A stretch of DNA of 64,000 nt. It comes from Selaginella tamariscina (lineage: Eukaryota > Streptophyta > Lycopodiopsida > Selaginellales > Selaginellaceae). Positions 26,431 through 38,855 of the stretch are shown one piece after another. The translations under genes and the position numbers were made by a program. Under the pieces are notes generated by a model. That model was not told the origin of the DNA. It searched no databases and saw nothing but the letters and a program-made list of their open reading frames with translations. Positions within the stretch are counted from its first letter, which is position 1, and the number at the start of each line of letters is the position of its first letter. The DNA is taken from positions 96,819 to 160,818 of the forward strand of contig PUQB01000357.1 in the NCBI GenBank assembly GCA_003024785.1, in the 5' to 3' direction.

Positions 26431-27200
26431 TGTCTTTATAGGTTCTTTTAATGCGTATGCATATATAGACACAATACAAAATTTACATATACATGCACAT
26501 GCATTAAAAACACCCATAAAGACACATATGTACACACATACACACGCCAATGAGTGGATCATGATATAAATAATGTTTAGGGTCTAGCATCTAGCTTTAT
26601 CTCAAACTAAGCATTTATTGGGACTTACATATATATATACAAAATATTTATAGACTTCCACATGCACACAACACATGCGTTAAAAACACCCCATAGTACG
26701 CATTAAATGCACCCATAGAGACATATGCACACACATACACACGCCGATAAGTGTATTACAATATAAATAATGTTTAGGGTTTAAACCCCAAACGCATGTA
26801 TGATCCATATGTATTGTGTATACATAACCCCAATAGACCCCATCATGTTAAACGCATGTATGATCCATATGTACTGTGTGTACTATATGTACCATTCACA
26901 CATGTAATATGTTGTATGTCTGTGTGTATACATGTGTGTATGTATATGTGTACTAATGTATGTAATGTGTGTAAAATTAATTTTTCAACACACACACACC
27001 ATGCACAATCCATATGTACTGATGTGACACATTTACATATGTGTATTGTGTGTACATGAAAACTTAACACACTCACAAACACATATGTTAAACCCTTGCA
27101 TGATCTATATTATTTGTGTATGTGATACACCCACACACCTACACACACAAACACAATAAACTTATTTTAATATAAATGAAAGAATATTATTTAGGGTTAT
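26431..27200. repeat. Telomere-motif satellite, inverted orientation, with CA/TG-rich tail
   Basis: 26.43-26.8 kb is the reverse-complement orientation of the unit at 16.5-17.2 kb (TTTAGGGTTTAAACC core near 26772, GATCATGATATAAATAATG near 26557). 26.8-27.2 kb repeats an AACGCATGTATGATCCATATGTA motif near 26789 and 26850, followed by CA/TG-rich DNA. No gene is seen. Confidence 0.6.
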
Positions 27201-27364
27201 ATAATTATTGATTCTGGGTTTCAAGGTGGCGGAGAAGAGAGGTGGCAAAAGATTTGAGAGCGGTGGCACCATAGATTCATAGATCCACTCTCACAAGAAG
27301 GCAAGAAGGCACGGCGGTGTAAGAAGGCGCAGCAATGCAAATAGGGTTTAAAGGCAGTGGTGCA

Positions 27365-27645
27365 GCAAGGTTAAATCTCTCTCTCACACGCACACTCTTG
27401 TATATACATATATATATATATGTGTGTATCTGTATATTATATTTTATTTATCTATCTCTTGCACACACACGCACACACCTGTATATACATATACATATAT
27501 GTGTGTGTGTGTGTGTTTGTATACTATATTTTATTTATCCATCTCTCTCACACACACGCACACTCCTGTATATACATAGACATATATATGTGTGTGTATC
27601 TGTAGAATTTAATTTATTTATTTATCTCTCGCACACAGACTCCTG

Positions 27646-27684
<39 letters not shown>

Positions 27685-28040
27685 ATAATATAATATATTT
27701 ATCTATCTTGCACACACACACACTCACACTCCTGTATATACATATACATATGTGTGTGTGTGTATATGTACTATCTGTATAATTTAATTTATTTATTTAT
27801 TTCTTACACAAACACATAACTGTATGTGTATGTACATGTGTATTTGTATATATATAATTACTTTATTTCTCTCTCTCAAACACACACTCTTGAATGTATA
27901 TGTATGTGTGTATTTGTATATATGTAATTTCTTTATCTCTCTCTATCACACACACACAACTGTATGTATATGTACGTGTTTATATGTATTTTATAAGTTC
28001 TTTATATCTCTTTCAGTCATACACACACATGCTTGAGGAA
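27365..28040 (+). repeat. Minisatellite of CA/TG/TA-rich units
   Basis: About seven units of roughly 80-115 bases. Each has a CT run, CACACACA, CTCCTGTATATACATA, a TGTGTGTG run, then TATTTTATTTATC. Open frames here are translations of the repeat and are not genes. Confidence 0.8.
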
Positions 28041-29340
28041 AGGAAGTGGTGGCGAGATTAATCCCACCACCCCTTCCCCTGCCTGGTGGGCAAGATTAAT
28101 CCCGCCCACCACTTTTTAAGACAAAAGGGTAGCGGGATTAATCCTGCCACCCCTTCCCCGCCTCCTAGAATGGTGGGCAAGATTAATCCCACTAACAAAT
28201 CTTTAAGAAGAAGAAGGGTGGCCACCCTATCCCACCACTCTCTGAGATAGAAAAGGGTGGCAAGATTAACCTTGCCATCCCTTCCCTGCCTTATGGAATG
28301 GTGGGGATTAATCCCACCCACAACTCTCTGAGATGAAGAATTGTGGCAAGATTAATCCCGCCACCCTTCCCACTCTCTAAAATGAAGAAGGATGGCGAAA
28401 TTAATCATGCCACATTGTATGTGAATGTACCTGATTATTAGTATATATTTCTTTATTTCTCTCTCATTTACATATATACATTATAATTCCTTTATCTCTC
28501 TCTTTCACATACACGCACTCTAGGAGGCAGGGTTGTGGTGGCGGGATTAATTCCGCCACTCTTAGAATGGTGAGCGAGATTAATCCCACCACTTTGTATG
28601 TGAATGTACATGTGTATATATATATAAGTTCTTTATTTATCTCTCTCTCTCACACACACCTATATTTATATGTACATGTGTATATGTATATTATAATTCA
28701 TTTATCTTTCTCTTTCACACACACGTATTTATATATACGTGTGTATCTATATATTTTTTTTTATATATATCTCTTTCACACACATATGTATTTATATATA
28801 CATGTGTATCTATATATTTAATTTCTATATATCTCTCTCTCACACAAACAAATTCTAGGAGGCAGGGAAGTGATGTCTCGCCACCCCTTCCTTGCCTCTT
28901 CCTAGAATGGTGGGTGAGATTAATCCCACCACCCTTTATGTGAATATATATGTGTATTATTATATAGTTCTTTATCTTTTTTTTATTTACTTTTATAATC
29001 TTATTATAATATTTTGAGTGAAAGCCAGTAAACCCTGTAAAATTGTTCAAAGCTCACATTTGTGGTGGTGCTAAAACCGAATGATGTGCAATTTTGCATT
29101 ATCACAAATGTGAGCTTTGAACACTTAATCCCGCTCACTTCTCTCTGAGATGACGAAGGGTGTATGTGACTGTACTATTGTATTAGTATATATAAGTTTT
29201 TTATCTGTTTCTCACAAAAACACCTTTACTTATATGTACATGTTTATTTGTATATTATAATTCCTCCTCTTTTTGGGCCTAGCAAGATTAATCATGACAA
29301 GACTATTACTTTCTAATTGGGCCTAGTAGGATTAATCCCG
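28040..29340. repeat. Array of quasi-palindromes around GGATTAATCC
   Basis: About 13 copies of a quasi-palindrome close to GGCGGGATTAATCCCGCC, for example near 28050, 28090, 28133, 28183, 28300, 28345, 28543, 28575, 28913 and 29327. They are spaced irregularly among CCTTCCCTGCCTCCTAGAATGG-type spacers and CA/TG minisatellite blocks (28.43-28.52, 28.60-28.86 kb). No coding potential. Confidence 0.75.
29044..29123. repeat. Perfect 21-base inverted repeat (hairpin)
   Basis: The arms 29044-29064 and 29103-29123 are exact reverse complements (left arm starts TGTTCAAAGCTCACA) with a 38-base loop. It could be a cruciform or the remnant of a small foldback element. No target duplication is obvious. 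Confidence 0.8.
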
Positions 29341-29843
29341 CCATTTAATTAGTCTTTATAGACCCTGTAAAGTTTTAATATTGTATATTTAGGTTTATAT
29401 AAGTGTATGTACATTTTTATAAAATTGTATTCATAGTGTAGTATTGTGCAGAAAAGCAGCTTGATCAAACAAAGTGATTCAACTATTAATACGGAGTCAT
29501 CTTTAGATTCTAGGTAAGAATTAAAACAACAAAATCTGATATACTCGGACATCGAGAACTTAAGATTTTTGTATTTAAATGTGGCATTGAGGTGACATCA
29601 AAGACGAAAATGAGATGAGATGGGTAGGGGAATTTTGGAATCGACTTGGCCATATTTCAAAATAAACAAGAAACGCATTGGATCAATCATAATTGTTATC
29701 AAATTAATCTCTGTCACATCATGTGGACAAACAAAACAATAGAAAGTAGATTTAATAATTAAGAACTTGAGGGCAGGTTACGAACCGAGATTCAACGATG
29801 CTTAAATATATATCTTGTTCCATCTAATGTAACATTCTCAGAT
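29341..29843. other. Non-coding DNA
   Basis: AT-rich; no protein-like frame and no repeat boundaries that I can support. Confidence 0.5.
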
Positions 29844-31680
29844 ATGGAGGAGGCCATATATGACTCAAACCTTGAGTGGTTATATCGGCTTGTTGATTAC
29901 GACGTTCACGTTTTAACTAATGATGTTGACTGTGAAGTTTTTCTTCAATTAAATGATTGCCCATATATGAAGGGGATCCGATTAGACATCTTCTTTGAGG
30001 ATCTGAATATCTATCGAGTAGGTGTATTCACAGCAGATATTTCTTTACAATACAGAAGATTCACGAATGAAGCAATCATTTTAATTGTTATTGAAGAAGA
30101 ACATAGTGATATTATTAACGAGATTGAGAAGGTAGCTCGATCCCAAGTTCTTTATTAATCACGCTCAATTTGCTTGGAAATCTTCAAAGGCTGGAAGAAT
30201 GTGCCAATAACACTAGAACAGCTGCAATTGGAGCTCACACATCTTGATTCTGACCGTAAAAAAAAAGTCTTATATCGTTTTGTCAGTTGCACCAGTGACA
30301 TCCCATACTACGATAAGTCACAAGAGAATGATGTTGGATGACAGGATTTATGAGTGTAGAATTAAATATTGCACATGGATGTGTAGCTGAGCTTATGAAG
30401 AAGATGAAGAACAACAATTTGTACACCGTTCCATATAATGTTGTTTTATGTCCATACTATAAAAGAAAGAAAGAGACTAAGATAGTGTGGGTGACAATAC
30501 TAAATCGTGAAGGTCCAAATGAAGTATGAAAAACCAATAAAGTACTACATCATAATACCGGGTAAGAAAAATTCTTGGCGGGATTTATCCCCCAGAATAA
30601 TAATCTTCTAATTAATCCTTGTGTAGAGAGCCAAAAAAATTGCAGCAGTTGATTTTGCCTAGGTGGACGGGAAGGAAACATCCTTCTTGATGATGCTGAT
30701 TTCTTGCCCCGAGGACAAGGTCTTTGTTAAATGGGTGAGGATAATGGAATCCTTTACGAAAGAAATACTGAAGAAGAAGTAGACAGGTGAAGAGGAACCC
30801 TCAAAGAAATATGCAAAGAAACCCAGTAAGACGCTCAAGGCTAAGTCTATTCAGTTTATAAAAGATGTAAACAATGACTTCAAGCTCACATGGTTGAAAC
30901 CTCTAAATGGAACAATGGATGTGTTAGTTGATTTGATGGCTCATGGCAAACTATAGATTAATAAAAGCAACCCCACCTCTCTTTTTCATCTCAAGGCAAT
31001 AAAGCTGAAGACAATTAGACACTTCAAGGAGTGGTTGGGAATACATTGCCATAAACTGGGTTGGACCTTAGCTCTAGTATACGGTGACAAACGATGATAT
31101 GCTTGTCCAATGGGTAAACCAATTGGAAGATCTAGGCAAGAATCTATTACATGCCAACACGAGAAAGCAGAACATCATCATAACGCCTTCTCTTATGGCA
31201 GTCCTTTAGCAGTGGAGAACCAAGTTGAACTTGATAAAAGAGAATGTTACGAATTATGACAAGCCTTACAAATGTTTGTTGTTAGATTCAAAAACTTTAT
31301 GAGATAACATCACTGCCCGCAGAAAACCGTTTCAAATGTTCGTGATGAATTGGTGGGGGTCAAAAAATCCTTCTTTAGAAAAGGTGCTAGAAGATTTGGT
31401 GGAGAAGCTTAGCCCTGCAAGCATATACAAAGAAGGTATTTATTATTTAATTCTTGCACACTTACCTAATCCCTTCGTTTTCAGGTATTTATTTTTTGAC
31501 TTTTGCTCATGTCACCGATACCTTTGCCTTTATCTTTGTTAAGAAGAACAGACATCATTGGACTGGATTTTACATGAACGATGTTGATCTCAAGTGTATT
31601 GATATGGTTGTTCACTTAATTGTTAGGAATGCATTGTCACAGGAAAATTTGGACCATCACCTTAGTAGCCTATGGTATGC
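29844..31680 (+). pseudogene. Broken coding remnant, unrecognised protein
   Basis: An open frame from 29844 (MEEAIYDSNLEWLYRLVDYD) runs to a TAA at 30156, yet the same frame goes on in protein-like sequence (ICLEIFKGWKNVPITLEQLQ, ELTHLDSDRKK) to about 30340. Further protein-like stretches follow in other frames: CVAELMKKMKNNN at about 30370-30530, NTRKQNIIITPSLMAVL near 31160, and FAHVTDTFAFIFVKKNRHHW at 31.49-31.67 kb. I do not recognise the family. The mixture of in-frame continuation past stops and frame changes marks it as broken, possibly from a transposable element. It has no clear start, and splice sites were not resolved. Confidence 0.45.
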
Positions 31681-31753
31681 ATGTAATGGACTAATCTTCT
31701 ACTCGTATTTATACGTCTTTATTTCATTTACTATTCCCTTCTTTATTTTTTCT

Positions 31754-31992
31754 TGCATGGTCAAACTAGTCAACATTATTATATTAAATGCACATGATTA
31801 GTGCTTGTTTTGACCATGCACATTTTCTTTGTCTTCTTCCATGCACCTTCCTTGTCACCTTCCTAAGTCAAAGTTAAGTCACCTTCTTCCATAACCCCCC
31901 ACCATATATGGGTCAAGTCAACCTTCTTCCATAACCCCCACCATTTACGGGTCAAGTCAACCTTCTTCCATAACCCCACCATTTATGGGTTA
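31754..31992. repeat. Inverted 12-mer and three 39-base tandem units
   Basis: TGCATGGTCAAA near 31755 and its complement TTTGACCATGCA near 31810 form an inverted pair. Three tandem 39-base units starting AAGTCAACCTTCTTCCATAA follow at 31876, 31915 and 31954. Downstream there is a TATATAAGG and a T/C-rich tract to about 32290, so a decayed promoter-bearing repeat such as a solo LTR is possible but unproven. Confidence 0.55.
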
Positions 31993-34540
31993 ACCATTAT
32001 TCTTATGTAACCCCCATCTTACACCTCTTTTACACCCTTACCCTACCCTACATGCGTTCTTTATATTATTTTGGATATATAAGGAACCAAGGCTCAAAGG
32101 TTTGGCACATATATAGAGGGATATAAAGGAGAGTCTTTAGTTTCTTTTTCTTTTTTCTTACTTTGTAAATAGGTGTGATAAGATTATATTGTTTGTGTGT
32201 GCTCTTATGATGAAATATAAAATTATTTAGTGTATCTTTTGTGTCATGAGTTTCATCTCATGTTTTCCCCTTTTTTTTCTTTTTTTCATGTGTGTGATCA
32301 TTAGCAAGGACTATTATGATGCACTATCACTAAAACCATCAAGTCCCGAACATATGAGTTCCTAAGTAATTTTCCTTCGATAACGCCAAACAATTTTAAA
32401 ATTTTAAATGACTCACCATGAATTTGTTTTCACTCTAATGGGTCATTCGATACATCAATAATTGAGAGGGATGTATTTGGCAATGTACATTATCCAAACA
32501 TTACAAGTTAGGTTACACACAACATCGTCAACTTAATCAGGGGTCCTCATAGTGATGCATATGTTTTTATTACTGCACTAAGGGTTCCGTTTTGAAGAAG
32601 TGTTACCTTTAGGATACATGTGTGTTTGCCGTTGAAAAGAATAAATGGTTGAGGACTTGAACAAGTGGATAGAAAGCTTCATATTTGGGAAAGTTTTCTC
32701 TTGAGAAGTGCGATAGCTCTAAGAAGGAATCCGATTCATTGTCGAAGTTTGAGGACAATCCTGAAGCAAATATCACACCGAAAGTTATCTTAAGAAGCAT
32801 AGAACATTCAATTGCTACTGACCATGGAAACATCAATTGAAGAAATGGAAGATATTGAACGATCTCCCAAGCGGTTAAAACCTTTTTCACCTGGCTTAGA
32901 AGGTAACAGTGAAGATAAATTATTAATGAGTTGTTAGAGTGATAAATAGTTGTAAATGAGTGTAACATAAGGCATTTTTACATAAAATAAATTCTCAAGG
33001 ACTAATGAAGCTTTTAGTTCAAACATAGGTCACACATTAACAAGGTAAATAATATACCTTAATTATAAGACCAGTTAACGATCATTTTACAGATGTAATA
33101 AAATAGTCGAGAACAAGGATCCTCAATAGTAGCATGAGGTAAGAGAGGGGTATGGCAAAAATTACTTGTGCCACATGTCAGAATGACAATGCAAGAAATG
33201 TACAACAATGCAGCTCAAAACATTGTCATTATTGGGACCACTTGTCTTGGCAAGTTACAAAAGAAATCTATTGCTGAGGTTGTTGAACCACCATTTTTAG
33301 CTCCTTCATTTTTTGCATCACCATTTTTATTGCTTTCAATTCCTGAACCTATATTTGCAATTTCTAAATATTATAAAAATGATGTACAAGTAAATGATAA
33401 AGAAATCAGGAACAATATAGCATCAAAAGATGAATGTGAAAAGTACTAAACAAGTGAGTGCAAACCATTCAAAAGGCAATGTTGCTCCTTATTATCCATG
33501 GCCATATTGTGTTGTTGAATGTTAATGGCGTTTTGTTTCATTAATAAATGCAAGGACAAAAAAGAGAAATCAAACAAGGAATTTTCATTCATTGTCATGG
33601 TAAATTTCATTATAATATTATTTTTCGTCTAGGATTGGACCATCTCTTTCAAAAGCTCAAGAAGATTGATGCATTTATGGGGATTTAGTCATGCATATAG
33701 TTTCATAACATGACACTACTGCGAAATTTGTTCAACAAGCACTATAGTGTTGCAGAAGAGGTGATTCGTAAAGATTGGATTTTTAACCAGTGAATATGTT
33801 ATAAATTTTTTGAGTATACGATGTAAGAAAAAAAGTAAGGCATACTTCTTCAAGAATGAAAAAATAATTGGGTTTCATTAGGAGATTAATTAGTTAAAAA
33901 TAATGAAGAACGCATATATTTTAGTAGTAAATGACTTTCCTCAAAAGGCTATGCTCAATTAAAACATTACTTGTATCCATTCAATCACTTTCGGTTCATA
34001 TTCTGATATTAATATTATAGATGAACTAGTGAACTACTTAGACACATGTCTCATAAAGAAGAATCTTGAAAATTTTTTGAGCAATATCCACTATATAAAG
34101 ACTTTTCTTTTTTATAATTTTAAGTTTTATAAATTTAAAAAGAACAATCGGGCGCTCTACAATAATACTAAGGAACTTCATTTTTTAGATAAGTTTTTAA
34201 ACACTCCTGATCTTATTACAAATTATATATTAACAAGGATGGCAACTTTTAATTACATCTGTGAGAGTGTTAAGTGGTGATAACAACGTAAAGATATTAA
34301 TCATTAATGACTTAAATAAAATAAGACCTGTGTATGTTTAAGGAGAAAGTAAAAATAACATATTAAGAAGTTAATAAGGAAATGATATAATATATTTTAT
34401 ATTTTCATTTTCATGTATCATGTCCAATTTAGTTACAACACTAAATGTGAAGATAACCTACTGAAATCAAGGAACTTCGAACAACTGCCACATAAATAAA
34501 TTTTAAGTCAAAACAGTAAAACTTCTCTCTCTCTCTCTCA
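31993..34540. other. AT-rich DNA without recognisable genes
   Basis: Short open frames exist (for example 33168-33449 and 34029-34280 on plus), but their composition is that of AT-rich DNA and I recognise no domain. Nothing else is supported. Confidence 0.5.
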
Positions 34541-34556
34541 TATCATCTCATACTCT

Positions 34557-35410
34557 ATGACCGCGTCTCAGTTGCACCACTTGTTCAGCCGCTCTATAAG
34601 CTCCTCAATGGTGGCGTCCGGCCCCTGGCCGGTAAACCCCAGTATGATTATCCGCACGTATTCATTCTGGGTTTTGGCCGAGCTCGTCCGACGGTTTGCC
34701 TCCAATGTTGAGCAGGCTGGTCATCGAGTCCGAGTAGAGTTGCCAGTTGTATACAGTGACCACCTTCCCTGGCATCTGGCATTCCCTTCACCCTGAACAG
34801 ACCTTGTCGGCTATGTGCAGACTGCTCAAACTTCCATCCTCTAAACCCTGCAGCCTCTGGAATATCTGCTGTTTCTCTTAGCCACCTGTCCCACTGACTG
34901 TCGACTTGAAAAGTTCATCACATTTCTGATCAACGTACACGGAATTTGAAGATTAGGGCACAATCATCTGGATACTGCAAAATATATGTTTGGAGATTGG
35001 CATGTCTATGTCTAAGCCAACTCCCGCCTTAGTGCCAGACACGCACTGAAGAATCGGTCCTTGACTCTTCACAAAGCTTGCAACACCATCGATGGTATCC
35101 CAGTCGACATCAAAGACGTTCATGTGGTCAGCCACGAGAACTTGTGGGTTGGAAAGTAGACGAATCTCTTGATAGGAGAGTTTTTGCATGAGGGTATGGG
35201 TACAGTATGAGCACCTGGAGTAGTCGCGTAATCACTTTGCACGGCCACAGCTGCGATGTGAGGGAATTGGCAGTACCTGGAGAACTGGGTCGTTTCGAGT
35301 GTACTCCATGCGGCGAGATGTGTTCGATTTTGGAAAGCACATCGATCAGGTGGATAATGGCTATTTGGAGTCTAATCCATGGTGGAAAGCGACAAGGAGG
35401 GGGGAAATGA
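34557..35410 (-). pseudogene. GC-richer protein-like island, unrecognised, probably broken gene
   Basis: GC content rises sharply here. Minus-strand frames look like a conserved protein: IRLLSNPQVLVADHMNVFDV then VDWDTIDGVASFVKSQGPIL at 34.96-35.19 kb, VVTVYNWQLYSDSMTSLLN near 34.7 kb, and EYVRIIILGFTGQGPDATI then EELIERLNKWC near 34.6 kb. These lie in different frames with stops between, so either introns or decay separate them. I cannot name the family. Confidence 0.4.
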
Positions 35411-35459
35411 AACCGGCAGCAATCAGTAATCAGACATGTTCATGTCCATGATCTCCTTT

Positions 35460-37330
35460 CTGACGTAAAGTCCTGTACAAGGAAAAAAGACCTGCACAAG
35501 GGGAAACGAGTCCATGCGAAGGCAGTGGAAACTGGGAACGAGTCGAACATGTATGTTGCAGCAACACTCATCAACATGTACACCAAGTGCGGCAGCATGG
35601 TAGACGCTCGGACAGTGTTTGACAGTATCCAGGAGCCGGACGTGGTGTCCTGGAACGCTCTGATCCTGGGCTATGCGGAGGATGGGCAGGGTCTTGTTGC
35701 CCTGAACTGCTTCTCCAGAATGAAAGAGAAGTGGAGATGTGCGCCCAATCGCGTGACTTATCTTGCTGCCTTCAAGGCCTGCACGTCACTGGCAGCAGGT
35801 GAGATGAAACTGGAAGAAAAAGGTGTCTGGAACGAGGTAGAGAGATACATTTGGAGATTGGTTGCCATATGAGTCAGTCCGTGCAGAACACGTCTTAAAT
35901 GTATGCCAAGTGTGGCAGCATGGTAGACGCTCGGACAGTGTTTGACAATATCCAGGAGCCGGACGTGGTGTCCTGGAATGCTCTGATCCTGGGTTATGCG
36001 GACGATGGGCAGGGTCTTGTTGCCTTGGACTGCTTCTCCAGAATGAAAAGAGAAGTGCAGATGTGCACCCAATCGCGTGACTTTCTTGCTGCCCTCAAGG
36101 CCTGCACGTCACTAGCCAGCAGATGGAGATGAAACTTGTAAGAAAAGGTGTTTGGAACGAGGTAAAGAGATACATTTGGAGATTGGTTTCCATATGAGTC
36201 AGTCCGTGCAGAACACGCTCATAAACATGTATGCCAAGTGTGGCAGCATGGTAGACGCTCGGACAGTGTTTGACAGTATCCAGGAGCCGGACGTGGTGTC
36301 CTGGAATGCTCTGATCCTGGGCTATGCAGACGATGGGCAGGGTCTTGTTGCCCTGGACTGCTTCTCCAGAATGAAAGAGAAGTGCAGATGTGCACCCAAT
36401 CGTGTGACTTATCTTGCTGCCTTCAAGGCCTGCACGTCACTAGCAGCAGATGGAGATGAGACTTGTAAGAAAAGGTGTCTGGAACGAGGTAGAGAAATAC
36501 ATTTGGAGATTGGTTGCCATATGAGTCAGTCCGTGCAGAACACGCTCATAAACATGTATGCCAAGTGTGGCAGCATGATAGACGCTAGAAGCGTGTTTGA
36601 CAGTATCCAGGAGCCGGACGTGGTGTCCTGGACTGCTGTAATCCTGGGATATGTGGACAATGGCCAGGGTCTTGTTGCCCTGGATTGCTTTTCCACAATG
36701 AAAGAGAAGTGCAAATGTGCGCCCAATTATGTGACTTATCTTGCTGCCTTCAAGGCTTGTGGTGCAAGTGGGGCCTTGGCCATTGGACGAAAGTTCCATT
36801 CAGAGATAAAGGAGTTTAATAATCATGTAATAATATCTTTAATAGATTTTTATGCAAAATGTGGAAGCATGGAAGAGGCTCATAAGGTATTTGATTTGCA
36901 CTCACAAGTAAGGGATGTATCAACGTGGAATGCACTCTTAGTAGGTTATAGTAGGTTTGGGAATACTAATTCTGTTTTCAGCCTTTTTAAAGCAATGCAA
37001 GATCAAGATTTTCAACCAGATGTTATCACATTTTTGTGCATGCTTGGATGTTGTAACCATGCAGGTTTGATAGAAAAGGCATGGGAATACTTTGAGTTAA
37101 TGCATACGCATTATGAACTCACCCCTACTGTGATGCATTATACTTGCATGGTTGATCTTTTAGGCCGTATAAATAAGTTAGATGAGGCTGTTATTTTATT
37201 ACAAAAAATGCCTTGCAATCCTGATGTAGTATATGGATAACACTTTTGAGTGCTTGTCGTAAATGGAAAAATGTTGAAATAGGAAAATAGCTTTTAAGTC
37301 TTTGTGAATTTGGATAAAAAAACAGCATCT
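35460..37330 (+). pseudogene. PLS-type pentatricopeptide repeat (PPR) pseudogene with four near-identical tandem units
   Basis: PPR proteins bind organelle RNA; PLS-type members guide editing. Four copies of a roughly 320-base unit (LINMYAKCGSMVDARTVFDS, then EPDVVSWNALILGYADDGQG and CFSRMKEK) have their CGSM motif near 35.60, 35.92, 36.24 and 36.57 kb. They are followed by single-copy PPR motifs (FYAKCGSMEEAHKVFD, TFLCMLGCCNHAGLIEKA, MVDLLGRINKLDEA) leading to an E-like end, LLSACRKWKNVEIG. The longest intact frame is 36152-37240. The first two units are out of frame, and the E-like end is broken by a frame change and stops. The unit array is GC-rich, while sequence after about 36.80 kb turns AT-rich. 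Unit identity indicates recent duplication. Confidence 0.75.
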
Positions 37331-38855
37331 GCTTATATACTTATGGCTGAAATATATGGTAAAAGGGTATGTGGGAGGAGCAAGAAAGAGTGTTGGAAAT
37401 AAGTATGAAATTTGTGCTTGGAATTTACATGGGCAAGTTTTAAATTGGAGAAAATTGTTAGATTTATCGTTAGAGAGGAAGATTCTGCATATGTTGAAGA
37501 TAAATTAAAATAATTTTTCAAACACATGCATACAACATGAGCATAGTGAGAAGTATGTGTTATTTATGGCATCTTAAATACACTTTATAAAAAGATTATT
37601 AGAGTTGTTAAAAATATAAGAATGTATAATGATTGTTATGGGTCGATTAAAATGATTTCTAAGCTCTCTAAGAAAGTTATAATAATAATATATGAAAATC
37701 AATTCTATGTTATAAAAATGGCAATTATTCATGTGGAAATTATTAGTGATAAAAATTTAAAATTATAAGGTTAAAAAATAATTAATAAACTTATCCATCA
37801 CACCATATAGAAATCCTATATCTCCTACACAATTGGGTTGGGTGACCTATTAGAGTGGGGTGGCCTATCGTGGACAATCTGCTCTGCGTGTACACTACTG
37901 GGTTGGGTGACCTATTAGAGTGGGGTGGCCTATCGTGGAGTCTAGGAGCAGATTATAACGGTTGTATCAGAGATAAGCTCTTAGCTTGGGCTAAGTATGT
38001 GATGGCTTAGTTGGGGCTATGGGAGTGATCTCGGGCCAGGTTCATGTTACCTAGTTCTTGAGGGTTCATTGAGGGGTTCTAGAGTTGGCATTTAGGAGCC
38101 ACGTTTGTGACACTTGGTGCAACTCTCAAATCTAAGGGCTATGACATAATAGCCCACATCGTGGAAGGTAGAGTCACATGGAGATGTGACACTAGACTAG
38201 ACGTCACACAATACAACACCCAAGGCACTCCCTTTGGGGTTCTGTCATGGGTTTATCGCCAAGGGGTTGGATACTTTAGCAAACAGACATGCTTGTGCTC
38301 GCACTAAGGTGTTAAGCCTTGGGCATTTGCTCAAGAGAGGTTAGGTCTCGTAACTAGGTGTGCTTAGGCACATTTGGTCTAGGGGAGTGTTCTCCTTGGA
38401 ATCCAGGGGTTGAACAACCTAAGCTTGTTAGTAGGAGCCTTTTCATGAAGCACTTAAGGTCATGTACTTAGGGTTATCCAGACTTAGCCTTAGGGAGTTT
38501 GCTTAGTAGAACACTCGTGTCCTCATTAAGTATTAACCATAGGTCTAGGGTATGACTTGGCCACTCAAACCCTTAAGGGTTAGTCGTGGTTCAGGGTACC
38601 CCTTGTCGCCCTAAAGGGGTTGTACTCCTGAATGAGGGTGATTCCTTAAGGGGTAAGTGACAATGCCTTGGTTCGTCACGGGGTATGTGTGAGACACATC
38701 TCCTTTGTGGGGTTAGGGCATGAGTCTGTCTAGGTCTATCTTAAAGTCTACTTAGTTATCCTCTAGGGTTCAGGGGATGGTCATTCTAGGGGACTTAGGG
38801 TAGGACTCTAAGTCTTCTACCTAATTGAACCGCTGAGTTAGACTCTTAAGACATT
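37331..38855. other. Non-coding repeat-like DNA with a duplicated segment and a primer-site-like motif
   Basis: A roughly 42-base segment (GGGTTGGGTGACCTATTAGA...) is present twice, near 37835 and 37911. GTATCAGAGATAAGCTC at 37964-37980 resembles a retroelement primer site (TGGTATCAGAGC). 38.0-38.85 kb has balanced composition with no open frames and may be the decayed interior of a non-coding LTR element. Confidence 0.35.

Noticed and set aside
27335-28036. Open frames of 60-117 codons rich in Tyr, Ile, His, Thr
   Set aside because: Translations of the CA/TG/TA minisatellite, with no domain and the same pattern in other frames.
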